Positions 43,082-52,663 are shown, counted from the stretch's first letter. The stretch is DNA of 64,000 nucleotides from a bacterium (GCA_018062085.1 JAGOSY010000012.1:62001-126000), one strand, 5' to 3'. The notes: generated from the letters alone by a model not told the origin. Numbers and translations are program-made.

Positions 43082-44059
43082 ATGCCAAGAAAAGCGCAGA
43101 AAGAAGTTTATAGAGCTGAAGATTTCGACGAAGTTAGTTTCGACGATGAGATTGCTGTGGTTGAAGATAGAGAAGATGCCGAAGATGAAGAAGTTGTAGA
43201 AATTTCGCGCGGTCGCTTGATCAGCACACCTGGCGAAGACCCTGTGCAGTTTTATCTGCGCTCAATTGGTCGCATCCGGCTATTAACTGCAGTTGAAGAA
43301 ATTGAACTAGCTAGGCGTATTCAGATTGGCGATGATCTTGCCAAAAAGAAACTGGTGCAGGCTAATCTGCGTTTGGTTGTGAGCGTCGCGAAGAAATATC
43401 AAGGACGCGGGCTTCCTTTGCTTGATTTGATTCAGGAAGGTAACCTCGGTTTGATTCGTGCCGCTGAAAAGTTTGATGCCGAGCGTGGATATAAGTTTTC
43501 GACATATGCTACTTGGTGGATTCGTCAGGGTATCACTAGAGCTATTGCCGACAAATCGCGCACCATTCGCGTGCCGGTGCACATGGTTGAGACCATCAAC
43601 AATCTGCGCAAGGTCACTCGCAAACTATCTCAAGAGCTTGACCGCAGGCCAACTCTAGAAGACCTGGCTAAGGGGTTGGGAGTTAGTGTAGAAAAAGTTC
43701 GCGATATTCTAGCTGCTAACCGCTCGCCTCTCTCGCTTGATACGCCTTATGGTGAAGAAGACGATAATTCATTGTCTGAGGTGGTGGAAGATGAAAATCA
43801 CTCTTCTCCTGAAGACTCTACTGCTGCCAGCTTAATGTCTCAAGACATTCGTGGCGTGCTCTCGATGCTAACAGCCAGAGAGCGTGAGATTATCATTCTG
43901 CGATTTGGTCTCAATGATGGTAAGCCGCGTACTCTTGAACAGGTTGGTAAGCTCGTTGGTATCACCAGAGAGCGTACTCGCCAGATTGAAATAAAAGCAC
44001 TGCGCTTTTTGCGTCAATCGCGTCAGGGCTCGCAGCTCAAAGACTATCTAGAAGCCTAA
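43082..44059 (+). CDS. rpoD: RNA polymerase sigma-70 family factor (RpoD/SigA-like)
   Basis: The 325-residue sigma factor has an acidic N-terminus (about 1-55), region 1.2 '[20 protein letters not shown]', region 2 with '[20 protein letters not shown]' and '[19 protein letters not shown]', region 3 and region 4 with '[20 protein letters not shown]' and '[17 protein letters not shown]'. It lacks the long region 1.1 of many primary factors, so it may be a primary factor of the short cyanobacterial type or a group 2 factor. The following hairpin ends the transcript. Confidence 0.9.
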   Translation: MPRKAQKEVYRAEDFDEVSFDDEIAVVEDREDAEDEEVVEISRGRLISTPGEDPVQFYLRSIGRIRLLTAVEEIELARRIQIGDDLAKKKLVQANLRLVVSVAKKYQGRGLPLLDLIQEGNLGLIRAAEKFDAERGYKFSTYATWWIRQGITRAIADKSRTIRVPVHMVETINNLRKVTRKLSQELDRRPTLEDLAKGLGVSVEKVRDILAANRSPLSLDTPYGEEDDNSLSEVVEDENHSSPEDSTAASLMSQDIRGVLSMLTAREREIIILRFGLNDGKPRTLEQVGKLVGITRERTRQIEIKALRFLRQSRQGSQLKDYLEA

Positions 44060-44102
44060 AAGACTACCTTTGAGCAGTCTAGGCCGTAAGAAAGAACAAT
44101 AA

Positions 44103-44129
44103 AGAGGGAAGGCTTAGCCTTCCCTCTTC
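44103..44129. terminator. Hairpin between sigma factor and YlqD genes
   Basis: Perfect 12-bp stem AAGAGGGAAGGC/GCCTTCCCTCTT with TTA loop. The minus-strand side is followed by a T-rich stretch (TTTATTGTT), so it suits termination of the convergent ylqD gene best and may work both ways. Confidence 0.8.
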
Positions 44130-44154
44130 TACTACTAAGTACTGAATCTCTTAG

Positions 44155-44592
44155 TTAGACGCGAATCTCTTGAATGACGCCATCTTTAACAAGAATTTCG
44201 CCACCTTCTAGCCGCTGGAAAATATTTTCTCCAATGCGCACTTCCACTGGATTTTCTACAGTGAATTGAGTGACGACACTGCCTACTGGCAGTTCTGAGA
44301 GTGCTTGGTTCTGCCCTTGCATCTCTTCTTTGAGCTGCAAAAGACGCATCTTTTCAGCTTCAACCTGAGAGCGAATTGTTTCAATTTGCACCCTGGCGTC
44401 AGACGAAACCATTCCGCCCGCTCTTTTCTCAATATCTGCTACGGCTCTTTTACCCTTGAATTCCAATTGCTGCAACTCAGCGTCAATTTGCTGAATATTG
44501 CGCAAAATCTCATTGGCAACCTGGGCCTTAAAGTTCTCAGTGACAATTGCTCTGACAGCTATTTGTCGGATGAGGCTAATTGACTCAGCCAT
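44155..44592 (-). CDS. ylqD: YlqD family protein
   Basis: The 145-residue product matches YlqD: an N-terminal segment 'LIRQIAVRAIVTENFKAQVA', a long coiled coil (about residues 22-100, with 'ELQQLEFKGKRAVADIEKRA') and a small C-terminal beta domain (VTQFTVENPVEVRIGENI, 'LEGGEILVKDGVIQEIRV'). The family is found in Bacillus and cyanobacteria; its function is unknown. It is convergent with the sigma factor gene and stands alone. Confidence 0.8.
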   Translation of the reverse strand: MAESISLIRQIAVRAIVTENFKAQVANEILRNIQQIDAELQQLEFKGKRAVADIEKRAGGMVSSDARVQIETIRSQVEAEKMRLLQLKEEMQGQNQALSELPVGSVVTQFTVENPVEVRIGENIFQRLEGGEILVKDGVIQEIRV

Positions 44593-44688
44593 CTTTCCTC
44601 CTAACCATGTTTAATCCAGAATACATAGAGCATTCAGTGGCGCTAGTTTAGCAGCATTGTTGTAAAACTAGCGCCACCTAGGTTGTCA

Positions 44689-46242
44689 CTAGAACTTTTC
44701 AGCTACCGATTTGGCCTGGGTGAAGAGCAACAGATAGTCGCGTCCACCAGCTTTTGAGTCTGTGCCACTCATGTTAAAACCACCAAATGGGTGCACCCCG
44801 ACTAGGGCACCGGTGCACTTGCGATTTAAGTAAAGATTTCCGACGTGAAATTCACGACGGGCTCTCTCTAACTTCTCGCGGCTTCTCGAGTAGACGGCTC
44901 CGGTTAAACCAAATTCAGTATTATTAGCCACTGCCAAAGCATGGTCGAAATCTTTGGCCTTGATTATGGCTAGCACTGGTCCAAAAATTTCTTCTAAAGA
45001 AATACGTGCATCGGGGGCTACATCCGCAATTACTGTAGGTTCGATGTAGAAGCCACCATCTTTGGTGTCAATCTTGTTGCCGCCGGCGACCACTTTTCCT
45101 TCTTTTTTGCCGATCTCAACATATTCAAGAATGCTGGCATAGGCTGATTTGGAGCTAACCGGACCATAGTTATTGGTTCGCTCTTCTGGTGTGCCCACTT
45201 TTAGGGCACGAGTGCGCTCTGCCACTTTGGCAACCACCTGGTCGTAGACTTTCTCGTCAATAATAGCTCGCGAACAAGCAGAGCACTTTTGGCCCTGGAA
45301 GCCAAAGGCGGCAGCGACAATTCCTTCTGCGGCAATGTCAAGATCGCAGTCGCTGTCGACAATAATTGAGTCTTTGCCGCCCATCTCAGCTACTACTCTT
45401 TTGATCCAAAGTTGACCTGGTTGTGGCTTAGCAGCTAGTTCATTGATTCTTAGACCAACTTCTTTCGAGCCGGTAAAGGCAATATAGCGAGTTTTGGGAT
45501 GAGTAACTAAGAAGTCGCCAACGCTAGCACCTGGACCAGGGAGGAAGTTCAGCACTCCGTGGGGCAGGCCGGCTTCTTCCATAATCTCAACAAATTGATA
45601 GGCAATGGCAGGAGTCTCAGATGACGGTTTGAGAATCACTGTATTGCCAGCTACTATTGAGGCAGTGGTCATTCCTACCAAGATAGCGAGGGGGAAATTC
45701 CACGGTGGAATAACTAGACCAACCCCTAATGGGATGTAATAAAGCTCGTTCTCTTCGCCGGTGTTCGCGGTCACAGGTTGTGGTTCGCTCAAACGCAGCA
45801 TTTCGCGAGCATAGAAATCACAAAAATCAATTGCTTCTGCTACGTCACCATCGGCCTCGGCCCAGCTCTTGCCTATTTCTAAGATCATCCAAGCTGATAG
45901 TTCATGTTTGCGCCGACGCATGATTGCTGCTGCTTTCAGTAGAAATCGGGCGCGTTCTTTGGGGCAAGTATTTTTCCATGTGTCAAAAGCTGTTAAAGCA
46001 CTTTGCATCGCCTGTTCGGCTAGGTCAGTATTGGCTTTAGAAAAACTACCAATCACTTCTTTGGGATTGGACGGGTTCGTCGATACCAGCAAGTCGGCTG
46101 TTTCAATTTTTTCGCCGTTAATGACAAGGGGATACTTCTTACCGAGCTCTCCGCGCACTTTTGCAATCGCGGCTTTCATGGCCTCTTGATTAGCTGGTAG
46201 ATTAAAGTCGGTAAAGGCTTCGTTGCGGAATTCTGGATTCAT
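44689..46242 (-). CDS. pruA: L-glutamate gamma-semialdehyde (P5C) dehydrogenase
   Basis: Cytosolic ALDH-superfamily enzyme that oxidises glutamate semialdehyde to glutamate in proline/arginine breakdown. Of RocA type (517 residues): 'PWNFPLAILVGMTTASIVAG', catalytic Glu in VAEMGGKDSI, catalytic Cys in FGFQGQKCSACSRAI, and 'GGFNMSGTDSKAGGRDYLLL' at the end. No proline dehydrogenase gene is adjacent. It is monocistronic on the minus strand between ylqD and thyA. Confidence 0.93.
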   Translation of the reverse strand: MNPEFRNEAFTDFNLPANQEAMKAAIAKVRGELGKKYPLVINGEKIETADLLVSTNPSNPKEVIGSFSKANTDLAEQAMQSALTAFDTWKNTCPKERARFLLKAAAIMRRRKHELSAWMILEIGKSWAEADGDVAEAIDFCDFYAREMLRLSEPQPVTANTGEENELYYIPLGVGLVIPPWNFPLAILVGMTTASIVAGNTVILKPSSETPAIAYQFVEIMEEAGLPHGVLNFLPGPGASVGDFLVTHPKTRYIAFTGSKEVGLRINELAAKPQPGQLWIKRVVAEMGGKDSIIVDSDCDLDIAAEGIVAAAFGFQGQKCSACSRAIIDEKVYDQVVAKVAERTRALKVGTPEERTNNYGPVSSKSAYASILEYVEIGKKEGKVVAGGNKIDTKDGGFYIEPTVIADVAPDARISLEEIFGPVLAIIKAKDFDHALAVANNTEFGLTGAVYSRSREKLERARREFHVGNLYLNRKCTGALVGVHPFGGFNMSGTDSKAGGRDYLLLFTQAKSVAEKF

Positions 46243-46429
46243 TTGTAAGTATTCCTAAACTGATAATGGATACAGCATATATTCTCTAAGGCAAAGTTCG
46301 AGCAACATCAAAGTTGATTTAGGCTTTGCTCTTGCTTGCCTGATCAAATTAGGTTTTTAGCTTTGTCCGCAAGAGTGCAAGAGTTATACTAAATGATGGC
46401 TTTTATGATCTGGCAGAGAGAGAGTGAGA

Positions 46430-47215
46430 ATGAAGCAGTATCTCGATTTAGTAAAACATGTCCTGGAAAATGGCGAGCGGCGCACAGACCGCACTGGAAC
46501 GGGCACTATTTCTTGCTTCGGCCTGCAAAATAAATATGATTTGCGCCAAGGATTTCCGCTGCTCACCACTAAAAAAGTAAATTTTGCCGCGGTTGTGCGT
46601 GAACTGCTTTGGTTTTTGCGGGGCTCCACCAATATCAATGACGATCTGACACAACATACCTCTATTTGGGATGCTTGGGCCAATACCGAAGGCGAACTAG
46701 GCCCAATCTACGGGTATCAGTGGCGCAGTTGGCCGAGCGAAGATGGACATATCGATCAGATAGCTAATGTGATAGAGCAAATTAAGAATAATCCTGACTC
46801 ACGGCGGTTGATTGTCACGGCTTGGAACGTCGCCGACATTCCCAAAATGGCTTTGCCGCCTTGCCATATGATGTTTCAGTTTTATGTCATTAATGGACGT
46901 CTAGATTTGCAGCTCTATCAGCGTTCTGCTGATATTGCCGTTGGTGTGCCTTTCAACATCGCTAGTTATGCCTTGCTCAATATTATGATTGCTCAAGAAT
47001 GTAGCTTAACCCCAGGGATTTTTACACATACTTTTGGTGATGCCCATATTTATTCTGATCATCTTGATGGCATTAATGCTCAGCTTATGCGCGAGCCAGG
47101 GCCTTTGCCTCGAGTCACTATTGCCAATAAGCCAATATTTGATTTGAAGTTTGAAGACTTTGAATTGCACGACTATGTACACCAAGGTTTCATCAAATTC
47201 CCCGTGGCTGTCTAA
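46430..47215 (+). CDS. thyA: Thymidylate synthase
   Basis: Makes dTMP from dUMP with methylene-tetrahydrofolate. ATG 46430 ([12 protein letters not shown]) aligns with the usual start; GTG 46424 lies just upstream. Visible: RTGTGT folate/phosphate loop, '[12 protein letters not shown]', catalytic Cys in [10 protein letters not shown], '[20 protein letters not shown]' and '[10 protein letters not shown]'. The length of 261 matches E. coli ThyA (264). It overlaps or abuts folA, the classical pair in which DHFR regenerates the folate used here. Confidence 0.96.
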   Translation: MKQYLDLVKHVLENGERRTDRTGTGTISCFGLQNKYDLRQGFPLLTTKKVNFAAVVRELLWFLRGSTNINDDLTQHTSIWDAWANTEGELGPIYGYQWRSWPSEDGHIDQIANVIEQIKNNPDSRRLIVTAWNVADIPKMALPPCHMMFQFYVINGRLDLQLYQRSADIAVGVPFNIASYALLNIMIAQECSLTPGIFTHTFGDAHIYSDHLDGINAQLMREPGPLPRVTIANKPIFDLKFEDFELHDYVHQGFIKFPVAV

Positions 47216-47216
47216 C

Positions 47217-47768
47217 GTGCGAGAAAAATTCGACATCATTGTCGCTGCTGATTTGAACCTTGGTATTGGCAAAAACAATGCCTTGCCTTGGCGCATTTCT
47301 AAAGACTTGAAGTATTTCAAAGACCTGACCAGCGCAACCCCTGTGCCAGAAGTATTGAATGCCGTTATTATGGGAAGAAAGACTTGGGAATCAATTCCTG
47401 CTGCCCATCGTCCCCTTAAGGGCCGAATCAATATTGTTCTGACGAGCAATCCGAACTATCCAATGCCTGAAGGGCACTTCATCAGTCCCTCCCTCGATCA
47501 AGCTCTAGATATGCTTATTCCTGCTCCGGTAGATAGAGTCTTCATCATAGGTGGCGCCCAAGTCTACAACGAAGCCATGCAGCATCCTAGTTGCGGTTTG
47601 CTCTATCTCACACAGGTTCGTCACGTGTTTGACTGCGATACATTCTTACCTCCATTTAAACAGGTTTTTCAGCTGCTCTCGTGTTCTGAAGTGGAGACAG
47701 AAGATAATCTTGAGTTTTGCTTCAAGGTCTACGAGTTCAACTTCCCGGAATATTTGATGGCAGAGTAA
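47217..47768 (+). CDS. folA: Dihydrofolate reductase
   Basis: NADPH-dependent reductase regenerating tetrahydrofolate for ThyA. GTG 47217, one base after the thyA stop, is my preferred start; an ATG at 47175 inside thyA is possible. Motifs: 'IIVAADLNLGIGKNNALPW' (N-terminal strand and Met20-type loop), 'MGRKTWESIP' (NADPH binding), 'NIVLTSNP' and 'VFIIGGAQVYNEAM'. The active-site acid is expected near 'LPWRISKDLKYF', normally an Asp or Glu. Length 183 is slightly longer than E. coli (159). Confidence 0.93.
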   Translation: MREKFDIIVAADLNLGIGKNNALPWRISKDLKYFKDLTSATPVPEVLNAVIMGRKTWESIPAAHRPLKGRINIVLTSNPNYPMPEGHFISPSLDQALDMLIPAPVDRVFIIGGAQVYNEAMQHPSCGLLYLTQVRHVFDCDTFLPPFKQVFQLLSCSEVETEDNLEFCFKVYEFNFPEYLMAE

Positions 47769-47769
47769 T

Positions 47770-48183
47770 ATGGCTAATCAATCTACACTGCTAACTACAC
47801 TGCTACAGCGATTTTCGTTGAATAGTTTTGCTTTCTTCTTGGCTTTAGGGGCTGCTTTAGTTTTGACTGAGAAAATTGAAGCAGGTCCGGAGAATCTAAA
47901 TGTACCGAGCGCTGCTGAGATTAAGGCCGGCAAGATGCTCTTTGTAAAGGCTTCTTGCTGGGGCTGTCATCCCCACGGCGAGAATTCAATGAATGGCGAT
48001 AAGCCGCTCAAAGGGCCGCGCTTCGCTAAGAAGTATCGAAGTGATGTAGAGCTTATGCAAGTCATTCGTCGCGGTAGCGTTACTAGAGGCATGCCAACCT
48101 TTCCTGTAGAAAAGCTTTCGGAGCAAGATCTAAAGCAAATAGTTGTCTTTATACGCTCGCTATCTTGTAGTGCTAAGCCGTGA
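47770..48183 (+). CDS. Single-haem c-type cytochrome
   Basis: A signal peptide or anchor (about residues 15-37; FAFFLALGAALVLTEKIEAG) precedes a class I cytochrome c domain. The CxxCH haem site is CWGCHPHG (about residues 58-65) and the distal Met ligand is in GMPTFP (about 107-112). It is a small exported electron carrier, predicted client of ResB/CcsA. It sits between folA and aat in a plus-strand operon, overlapping aat by 4 bases. Confidence 0.9.
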   Translation: MANQSTLLTTLLQRFSLNSFAFFLALGAALVLTEKIEAGPENLNVPSAAEIKAGKMLFVKASCWGCHPHGENSMNGDKPLKGPRFAKKYRSDVELMQVIRRGSVTRGMPTFPVEKLSEQDLKQIVVFIRSLSCSAKP

Positions 48184-48776
48184 TCTTCGGAAGAAAGAAA
48201 GAGCCTGAGTTTACAGCAGATCTGGTTCTGCGTTTATATTGTCAGGGAATTTTTCCGATGGCTGATAGCAATGGCAAGATCAGTTGGTATTCACCAGATC
48301 CACGCTGCATATTTGATTTCGATTGCTTTCATATCTCTAAGCGATTGATGCGCACTTATCGTCAGGGCGGTTTTGAAATCAAGGTCAACCACGCTTTTGA
48401 AGAAGTGATGTGGGCTTGCGCCGATCGCGAAGAGACTTGGATTAATGAAGATATCGTTCGCGTATACAGTCAGCTCAATCAACATGGCTTCGCGCACTCA
48501 GTAGAAACTTATTTTGCAGGGCAGTTAGTTGGTGGACTATATGGTGTCAGCATTGGCGGGGCTTTTATGGGTGAGTCAATGTTTCACCGCATGACCGATG
48601 CTTCAAAAGTGGCTCTGGTATTTTTAGTTGAGCGCATGAAAGAGCGTGGCTTTATTTTGCTTGATACCCAATATACAAACAAACACCTGGCCACTTTCAA
48701 TGCTCGGAATATTTCCAAGGATGAATATTTGACCAGGTTGAATGCTGCTTTGGCTCTTGATTGTCGCTTCGATTGA
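48180..48776 (+). CDS. aat: Leucyl/phenylalanyl-tRNA-protein transferase
   Basis: Adds Leu or Phe from tRNA to N-terminal Arg/Lys of proteins (N-degron pathway). Signature segments: 'YCQGIFPMAD', 'ISWYSPDPRCIFDFD', 'ETWINEDIVRVYSQL', 'GGLYGVSIGGAFMGESMFHR' and 'LLDTQYTNKHLATFNARNIS'. GTG 48180 overlaps the cytochrome stop (GTGA). Length 198 is close to the usual 200-240. Confidence 0.93.
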   Translation: MIFGRKKEPEFTADLVLRLYCQGIFPMADSNGKISWYSPDPRCIFDFDCFHISKRLMRTYRQGGFEIKVNHAFEEVMWACADREETWINEDIVRVYSQLNQHGFAHSVETYFAGQLVGGLYGVSIGGAFMGESMFHRMTDASKVALVFLVERMKERGFILLDTQYTNKHLATFNARNISKDEYLTRLNAALALDCRFD

Positions 48777-48803
48777 AGGCTAGATTGAAGGCTAGATTGC
48801 TAT

Positions 48804-49019
48804 TTATTTGCCAACCATTTTCTTCATGCCGTTGCCCATAGCTTTGAAGCCAGCGGCGAGGCCATGACCAATTTTTCGTGGTGCCCACATAATGCCATTG
48901 CCTACTGCTTTGGCGCCTGACACTAGTTTGTTGTCATCAGCTGCAAAGGCAGCATTGCTAGAAGCGATCACTGCCACTAACGACATTGCTGCTACTAAAG
49001 TTACTGTTTTGGATCTCAT
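48804..49019 (-). CDS. Small exported protein
   Basis: The 71-residue product starts at ATG 49019 with a GGGGAA ribosome site; the longer frame to 49064 overlaps eutA by 4 bases. A clear signal peptide (MRSKTVTLVAAMSLVAVIAS, ending AAFA) is followed by a ~45-residue mature part with a Gly/Lys-rich repeat pattern: 'GAKAVGNGIMWAPRKIGHGL' and 'GFKAMGNGMKKMVGK'. Amphipathic and cationic. No family is recognised. An antimicrobial-like or membrane-associated peptide is possible but speculative. Confidence 0.65.
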   Translation of the reverse strand: MRSKTVTLVAAMSLVAVIASSNAAFAADDNKLVSGAKAVGNGIMWAPRKIGHGLAAGFKAMGNGMKKMVGK

Positions 49020-49060
49020 TTTTGTTTCCCCGGGTGATAAGGCTGAGAGCCATTTTGCCA

Positions 49061-50497
49061 TCATTTATCAGATTTGTAAAATAGTAGTGTTTTCACCACA
49101 ATCGGAAGCGACTGCGTATTGGGGTCAGAGGAAGTCGATACTGGCTTGCCAACATCAATGTAGTCGCCCTCTGTTACATTGATTCCGTCGACTGTGATTA
49201 TTCTCTTATTTGTTAACAAGCCTTTTAGAATCATATTTAAGGCCATTGCTATGTCCGCTTCTGACACCAGAACGTACGGCTCGCAGGCTCCAGCGTCAAG
49301 AAAAATTTTGGCTAGTTCAATTGCTAGTTCTTTGAGAACGGTAAATGAAAGCATTTCACCTCCAATGCCCGTCAGGACAAGGGCAGCTGGCGACGTTTGC
49401 CAGTGGTGCTCACGTTGTTGCATCTGTCGCTTTATCTCTATAGCCAATGAGTTGCTTTTTGTGGCATCAACTTTGATTAGTTTGAGATTGCGTAATGGTA
49501 AGTTTTCTAGCGCAAATCCTATGGTTGATCCGCTCAATTGCAGAGTGTGAAGTCCAGCCCCAATAACAGTTGCTCGAATGGCTCTAGGTGCGATTTTGTA
49601 TGTAATATTTTGCTTCTTTAACTCGGTGCTAAGTGCTTGAGCTAAGAAAACTCCGAGATCGCTAAATTTGGTGAAATCTTCTTCGCCAAATACGCTTGCT
49701 ACTCCACCGCTCAACCAGATTTCGTCAATCTCTTTTTGGGGATTGCTTAGTGCATTTGTGAGCATTAGCTCTGCATAAGGGGTTTGACCAGCCGCAGTGA
49801 GCAAAATAGTTTTTGCCAATTCTTGCGCTAACTGGCTCAGCAGGCCAGTTTCTATAGTTGCGCCTGCTTCGAGTTGAGTCCCTGGCAGATGGCCTTTGAT
49901 CACTATCTGAGCGCTATCACTGACGGCGCTGATTGTCTTTGCCTTCCAATCTAGCTGTAACATTCTGCCACCGACGTTGAGGCAGGCCGTCTCGATAATT
50001 GTGCCTTGAGCCACTAGCGCATAATTGCTGGTACCACCGCCGATATCTATGTTCAAAATGGTCAAACCAGTCTTTTGTGAATACTCTACAGCTTGCGATC
50101 CCCGCGCTGCTAGTGCGCTTTCAAGATGTGGGCCAGCGCTTTCGACGACAAAGTCCCCGGCTAGTTCTGCTAGCTGTGCACTAACTGCTTCAGCATTGCG
50201 TGCTCGGGCCGATTCCCCTGTAATTATTAAAGCGCCGGTGTCTATATCGCTTTTTTTAAGACCAATAGTCTGATAGGCCCCTTCGATCAATTGGGCCGTT
50301 TGCTTTGCCTCAATTTCGCCAGCGGCAGTGAGCGGTGTGAGAAATACTTCGCTCTCGTAAACAATCTCGCGATTGGTAATAGCTAGATTGGGAGCGGCAT
50401 TGACCAGTGAAGCATTGGCAAAGGTCAGCTTTGTCACTACCAAATGCGATGTTGTGGTGCCGATGTCTATGCCGACACTTATAAGTGCGTTGCTCAT
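49061..50497 (-). CDS. eutA: Ethanolamine ammonia-lyase reactivating factor EutA
   Basis: ATPase-fold chaperone that exchanges damaged cobalamin on ethanolamine ammonia-lyase. Motifs of the actin/Hsp70-like fold: 'SVGIDIGTTTSHLVVTKL' (about residues 7-24), 'TILNIDIGGGTSNYALVAQG' (about 146-165) and 'EIWLSGGVASVFGEEDF'. Length 478 is near E. coli EutA (467). Located 6 bases after eutC, same strand. Confidence 0.93.
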   Translation of the reverse strand: MSNALISVGIDIGTTTSHLVVTKLTFANASLVNAAPNLAITNREIVYESEVFLTPLTAAGEIEAKQTAQLIEGAYQTIGLKKSDIDTGALIITGESARARNAEAVSAQLAELAGDFVVESAGPHLESALAARGSQAVEYSQKTGLTILNIDIGGGTSNYALVAQGTIIETACLNVGGRMLQLDWKAKTISAVSDSAQIVIKGHLPGTQLEAGATIETGLLSQLAQELAKTILLTAAGQTPYAELMLTNALSNPQKEIDEIWLSGGVASVFGEEDFTKFSDLGVFLAQALSTELKKQNITYKIAPRAIRATVIGAGLHTLQLSGSTIGFALENLPLRNLKLIKVDATKSNSLAIEIKRQMQQREHHWQTSPAALVLTGIGGEMLSFTVLKELAIELAKIFLDAGACEPYVLVSEADIAMALNMILKGLLTNKRIITVDGINVTEGDYIDVGKPVSTSSDPNTQSLPIVVKTLLFYKSDK

Positions 50498-50503
50498 TGC
50501 TCT

Positions 50504-51220
50504 TTAGCCTAGCTGCTGCAATTTTACGCCCGATACTTTTTTGTCGAGAATGCGCTCAATTGTTTTCACTATGAAAGCTCCGGCTTCTGTCGGCGGTGTA
50601 CCGCCTTTGTGAATGTTGGAGACTACGGTGCGATCTGAGCTAACTGTGTGAGGGCCTGGGTTGTAGGTTATGTATGCTGACAGGCCACTGGCGCAGGAGA
50701 GACCTGGCCGTTCGCCAATTAAGTTGAGGGCGATCTTGGCTTTGAGGCTATGGGCAATTTGGTCAGCGATAGCAACACGCGCATATTTAGCAATTACAAT
50801 TTGACCCAGAGAAATATTGCTCATTTCAAAACCATATTCAAGCATGGGTAGTAGGTCTAGTAGATTTTCTTCTACAGCTTGGGCTGAGAGGCCATCGCTT
50901 ACTACTATTTGCACATCTATGTCGCTGGGGCAGACCGTCTTCAGCTCTTCGATGACGCTTTGATCTGCTCTTTTTCCTTTTGGTGGATAGAGAATAAAAT
51001 CGCGGCGACTTTTTGCGGTGGTTGTGATCAGCGGAAACTGTCTTGGCGTCGCAAACTTTTGTAAGAAGCTTTCGCCTATTTCACTGTGCACAGCGTCACG
51101 CGCAAGGGCATGGTCAGCCCTGAAACTAAGCCAGGTAGACGTAAGGGGGCGAGAGCCTGTGCGAGATACACCGATTCTTGCGGGAGTAAGGGCCTTGAGC
51201 TGTTCTGTTCTTGCCTGCAT
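50504..51220 (-). CDS. eutC: Ethanolamine ammonia-lyase small subunit
   Basis: Small subunit of the adenosylcobalamin-dependent enzyme converting ethanolamine to acetaldehyde and ammonia. Motifs: 'ARIGVSRTGSRPLTSTWLSF' (start), 'LDLLPMLEYGFEMSN', 'LIGERPGLSCASGLSAYITY' (cobalamin/substrate region) and 'VVSNIHKGGTPPTEAGAFIV'. Length 238 is slightly below E. coli EutC (295). It is divergent from eutB with 52 bases between start codons, unlike the usual eutABC order on one strand. Confidence 0.93.
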   Translation of the reverse strand: MQARTEQLKALTPARIGVSRTGSRPLTSTWLSFRADHALARDAVHSEIGESFLQKFATPRQFPLITTTAKSRRDFILYPPKGKRADQSVIEELKTVCPSDIDVQIVVSDGLSAQAVEENLLDLLPMLEYGFEMSNISLGQIVIAKYARVAIADQIAHSLKAKIALNLIGERPGLSCASGLSAYITYNPGPHTVSSDRTVVSNIHKGGTPPTEAGAFIVKTIERILDKKVSGVKLQQLG

Positions 51221-51272
51221 ATGCCATAGGGTACACTATTTGTTTTGTTGCTATTTCAAGACTGGTGAAAAA

Positions 51273-52649
51273 TTGATCAAGCTCGATACTAAGATTGCTG
51301 GTCGTCACTATCAGTTTGCTGAGCTAAAGGCTGTGTTAGCTCAGGCCAATGAGGAGAAGTCTGGCGATCAACTAGCGCAAATAGGCAGCCCGAGCGAGAT
51401 AGAGCGCGTAGCTGCCAAGTGTGTCTTGAGTCAGTTGCCTCTTTCTGCTCTGCGCGATCAGCCTGTTGTACCCTACGACCAAGATGAAGTGACGCGACTG
51501 ATCGACGATAGTCTGGACCCAGTTGCCTACGCTCTTATTAAAGACTGGACCGTGGCTGAGCTGCGAGAATTTTTGCTTGATAGCGATACAGATCTCAAGA
51601 TGATTGAGGAGATTCGCTGGGGTCTGAGCGGTGAGATGGTCGCTGCTGTTACTAAGCTGATGTCTAACATTGATCTGATTCTGGCCGGTAGAAAATGCCA
51701 GGTTGTCGTCAAAGCAAAAACAACACTAGGTTTGAGTGGCAGGCTTTCGTCCAGGTTGCAACCTAATCATCCCAGCGATTCTATAGATGGCATCAAAGCT
51801 TCTATTTTCGAAGGCCTCTCTTATGGCGTGGGCGATGCTGTTATTGGTATCAATCCTGTTTATGACAGTGCTGACACCGTCGGGCGACTACTTGAGGAAA
51901 CCCACAAAATTATCGAGCAGCTCAATATTCCCACCCAAAATTGTATTCTTTCTCATATCACCACTCAGATTAAGGCTATTGAGCGAGGAGCGCCGGCTGG
52001 TCTGATTTTTCAAAGTATTGCTGGAAGTGAAAAAGGTAATAAAGCCTTTGGTATAGACATTGATTTGATAAATGAAGCTTGTGTGCTTGGAAAAAAAGAA
52101 ATTTCGAGTGACTTGCCCTTTATGTATTTTGAGACAGGACAAGGTTCTGAACTTTCATCACTATCTCACTTTGGTGCCGATCAGGTGACAATGGAAGCTC
52201 GCTGTTATGCCCTAGCCCGCTGTTTCAATCCTTTTTTGGTGAACGATGTCGTCGGCTTTATTGGTCCAGAATATCTTGCTGACGGCAGGCAAATGATTCG
52301 CGCCGGCCTTGAAGATCATTTTATGGCTAAGCTGTTGGGTTTACCGATGGGTGTAGATGCTTGCTATACGAATCATATGGACGCTGATCAAAACGACCTT
52401 GAGAATTTGACGATTTTGCTTACCGCCGCTGGGGTAAATTACTTTATGGGCGTACCCATGGGTGATGATGTGATGCTCTCGTATCAGAGCACAAGTTTTC
52501 ACGACATTGCTGCTCTGCGGGAAATTCATCAGTTGCTACCAGCTCCAGAGTTTGAAGTCTGGCTCGAGTCTGTGGAATTACTCAAAGATGGAAAGCTCAC
52601 CAAGAATGCTGGCGATCCCAGCTATTTGCCTAAGAGATTCTCTATTTAA
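51273..52649 (+). CDS. eutB: Ethanolamine ammonia-lyase large subunit
   Basis: TTG 51273 with GGTGA at 51263-51267 is chosen: the sequence then matches the usual EutB start (KLDTKIAGRHYQFAELKAVL). The long open frame upstream to 51018 is inside divergent eutC and is not used. Other EutB signatures: 'PYDQDEVTRLIDDSLDPVAY', 'WTVAELREFLLDSDTDL', 'GLSYGVGDAVIGINPV', 'FETGQGSELSS' and 'MGVDACYTNHMDADQND'. Length 458 is normal. A candidate promoter, TTGCCT at 51211 and TACACT at 51232, has a 15-base spacer and is weak. Confidence 0.94.
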   Translation: MIKLDTKIAGRHYQFAELKAVLAQANEEKSGDQLAQIGSPSEIERVAAKCVLSQLPLSALRDQPVVPYDQDEVTRLIDDSLDPVAYALIKDWTVAELREFLLDSDTDLKMIEEIRWGLSGEMVAAVTKLMSNIDLILAGRKCQVVVKAKTTLGLSGRLSSRLQPNHPSDSIDGIKASIFEGLSYGVGDAVIGINPVYDSADTVGRLLEETHKIIEQLNIPTQNCILSHITTQIKAIERGAPAGLIFQSIAGSEKGNKAFGIDIDLINEACVLGKKEISSDLPFMYFETGQGSELSSLSHFGADQVTMEARCYALARCFNPFLVNDVVGFIGPEYLADGRQMIRAGLEDHFMAKLLGLPMGVDACYTNHMDADQNDLENLTILLTAAGVNYFMGVPMGDDVMLSYQSTSFHDIAALREIHQLLPAPEFEVWLESVELLKDGKLTKNAGDPSYLPKRFSI

Positions 52650-52663
52650 AAGCCGCTGCTTCG

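Noticed and set aside
51018..51272. N-terminal extension of eutB
   Set aside because: It lies within divergent eutC and does not resemble EutB; TTG 51273 gives the family start.
51221..51272. B12 riboswitch between eutC and eutB
   Set aside because: Only 52 bases are available, far less than a cobalamin riboswitch needs, and no B12-box was seen.
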